The translations under genes were made by a program, and so were the position numbers. Of a stretch of 64,000 bases of DNA, positions 62,990 to 64,000 are shown piece after piece. The notes under the pieces are model-generated. The model was not told the origin of the DNA, searched no databases, and saw only the letters and a program-made list of their open reading frames with translations. Each line of letters opens with the position of its first letter. Positions within the stretch are counted from its first letter, which is position 1. Source of the stretch: Paenibacillus contaminans. Its GTDB lineage: Bacteria > Bacillota > Bacilli > Paenibacillales > NBRC-103111. The DNA is taken from NCBI RefSeq assembly GCF_003285015.1, contig NZ_QMFB01000014.1, positions 1 through 64,000 of the forward strand, in the 5' to 3' direction.

Positions 62990-63655
62990 ATGCAGATCGA
63001 GTTTTTCGGAAGGCTTCTGTTCGCCGGCGTTTGCGGCGCCTTAATCGGGTACGAGCGCAAAAACCGGATGAAGGAAGCGGGAATTCGGACGCATTTTGTC
63101 GTGGGCATCGGTGCGGCTTTGATGATGATCGTGTCCAAATACGGGTTCCAGGACGAGCTCGGCAAAGAAGGAATCGCGCTCGACCCGTCCCGGATCGCGG
63201 CCCAGGTTGTAAGCGGCGTGAGCTTTCTCGGAGCCGGCATGATTTTTCTGCAGCGTCAAACGATCAAGGGGCTTACGACTGCCGCCGGCATTTGGACGAC
63301 CGCGGGGATGGGGCTGGCGATCGGAGCCGGGTTGTACTGGGTCGGAATCGGGGTGACGCTTCTCCTGTTAGCAGGACAAAAGCTGCTGCACGGGCCGTTC
63401 GGCTGGCTGGCGACACCGAAGGTGGAGCAGATCAGGCTGATGGTTGCAGACGAGTCCGGCGTTGTCGAGGGCGTCCGCAAGCTGCTGTCGGATAAAAACA
63501 TCGCGGTTGTCAGCTTCCATGCCGAGAAGCACGAAAAGACGGAAGCGGATATCGAGCTTCACATGTCGATCAAGCTGCCGAATTCGTATGGAATCGACCA
63601 GCTGCTTTTGTTAATACAAGACAGTCCTGCCGTTAAGGCCGTAGAATTGAAGTAG
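62990..63655 (+). CDS. MgtC/SapB-family membrane protein
   Basis: A 221-residue protein: N-terminal membrane helices with the family signature GALIGYERKNRMKEAGIRTH (11-30) and GVSFLGAGMIF near 75, then TTAAGIWTTAGMGLAIG, and a C-terminal soluble ACT-like domain (about 140-221). MgtC family proteins are linked to magnesium homeostasis and virulence in other bacteria; the function in Firmicutes is unclear. AAGGAAGGTGA precedes the ATG. A terminator follows. Confidence 0.9.
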   Translation: MQIEFFGRLLFAGVCGALIGYERKNRMKEAGIRTHFVVGIGAALMMIVSKYGFQDELGKEGIALDPSRIAAQVVSGVSFLGAGMIFLQRQTIKGLTTAAGIWTTAGMGLAIGAGLYWVGIGVTLLLLAGQKLLHGPFGWLATPKVEQIRLMVADESGVVEGVRKLLSDKNIAVVSFHAEKHEKTEADIELHMSIKLPNSYGIDQLLLLIQDSPAVKAVELK

Positions 63656-63671
63656 CGATCGATAAAAGCAC

Positions 63672-63720
63672 GATAAAAAGCATCCGGTTTCCCGAGCGGG
63701 AAATTCGGATGCTTTTTATC
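63672..63720. terminator. bidirectional terminator
   Basis: GATAAAAAGCATCCG and CGGATGCTTTTTATC are perfect inverted arms around a TTTCCCG/CGGGAAA stem. It serves the MgtC-like gene and the gene entering from the right. Confidence 0.9.
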
Positions 63721-63827
63721 ATGCCTGTCTACGTAGAAGAGAGGTCTGGTAATGAAGGCCGTGCTGAATAAAATCCCGTCTGCGTGGAAGCAGACCTAGA
63801 TGGAAGCTGCCACGCCATGCATCCGGG

Positions 63828-64000
63828 TTACTTGCCGGAAGCTTCGATCAGCCTCCGCGATTTTTCCGTTATCCATGCGAAGTTGCCCGCGGCAATTTCT
63901 TTCAGATTGATCAGCGATCCGCCGATGCCCACCGCCTTGCAGCCCGCACGGAAGAAATCGCCGATATTTTGTTCGTTGACGCCGCCCACGGCGACCATCG
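63828..64000 (-). CDS. eda: KDPG/KHG aldolase, 3' end only
   Basis: The last 57 or so codons of a minus-strand gene that continues past the right edge. The translation includes VAVGGVNEQNIGDFF and the phosphate-binding AVGIGGSLIN, typical of the C terminus of 2-dehydro-3-deoxy-phosphogluconate aldolases, ending in LIEASGK and stop (63828-63830). The catalytic lysine lies outside the window. Confidence 0.85.
   Translation of the reverse strand, partial: MVAVGGVNEQNIGDFFRAGCKAVGIGGSLINLKEIAAGNFAWITEKSRRLIEASGK

Overview
The window looks like a chromosomal segment of a low-to-mid GC, spore-forming Firmicute of the Paenibacillaceae (Paenibacillus/Cohnella-like). This is inferred from the YesN/YesM sensors, the LplB/YtcP-type sugar transporters, the ccpN-PPDK regulatory protein pair, a YjcZ-like peptide, strong AGGAGG ribosome sites, many TTG/GTG starts and U-tailed terminators. 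No rRNA, tRNA, CRISPR array, phage or intact insertion sequence was recognised.

Region 1 (about 0.57-29.3 kb, all plus strand) is a very large carbohydrate-use region. It starts with a two-component pair (YesN-like regulator, YesM-like kinase), a CUT1 ABC transporter (two permeases, binding lipoprotein) and a 1639-residue secreted beta-helix/Ig-like protein. Next come a GH29 alpha-L-fucosidase-type enzyme, two SGNH esterases and a Gfo/Idh/MocA oxidoreductase. A second set follows: a membrane-bound AraC regulator, a second CUT1 transporter, a sialidase-like propeller, a DapA/NanA-family aldolase, another SGNH esterase and a Tat-exported pectate-lyase-fold protein. Two candidate CcpA (cre) sites suggest carbon catabolite control. 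The set suggests uptake and breakdown of an acetylated, decorated plant or microbial glycan; the exact substrate cannot be read from sequence.

Region 2 (29.5-39.4 kb) is more housekeeping: a coiled-coil membrane protein plus AIM24 protein, a lipase, a papain-like protease, glpX, ccpN plus the PPDK regulatory protein (gluconeogenesis control), and a biotin uptake locus. In that locus bioY diverges from an ECF ATPase and an ATPase-EcfT fusion across a BirA-like operator.

Region 3 (39.4-44.4 kb) is repeat-rich: ~79-bp direct repeats, a LacI regulator, a YjcZ-like peptide, a Gfo/Idh/MocA protein, then 1.2 kb with a 15-bp minisatellite, an AT-rich repeat and five 78-bp tandem repeats.

Region 4 (44.4-53.6 kb, minus strand) holds nikR, a nickel/peptide-type ABC importer (nikABCDE-like), a TolB-like propeller and a two-gene polyamine-type unit (SpeE-like plus homospermidine-synthase-like).

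Region 5 (53.8-64 kb) holds small metal-binding and TPR proteins, an alpha/beta hydrolase, thiamine genes (thiO, tenI, thiD), a Fur-box-controlled DUF1450 protein, ferritin, an Fe-S-type SufR-like regulator, a HEAT protein, an MgtC/SapB protein and the 3' end of a KDPG aldolase gene at the right edge.

Many CDS starts below differ from the longest open frame because a better Shine-Dalgarno/start pair lies inside; each entry says so.
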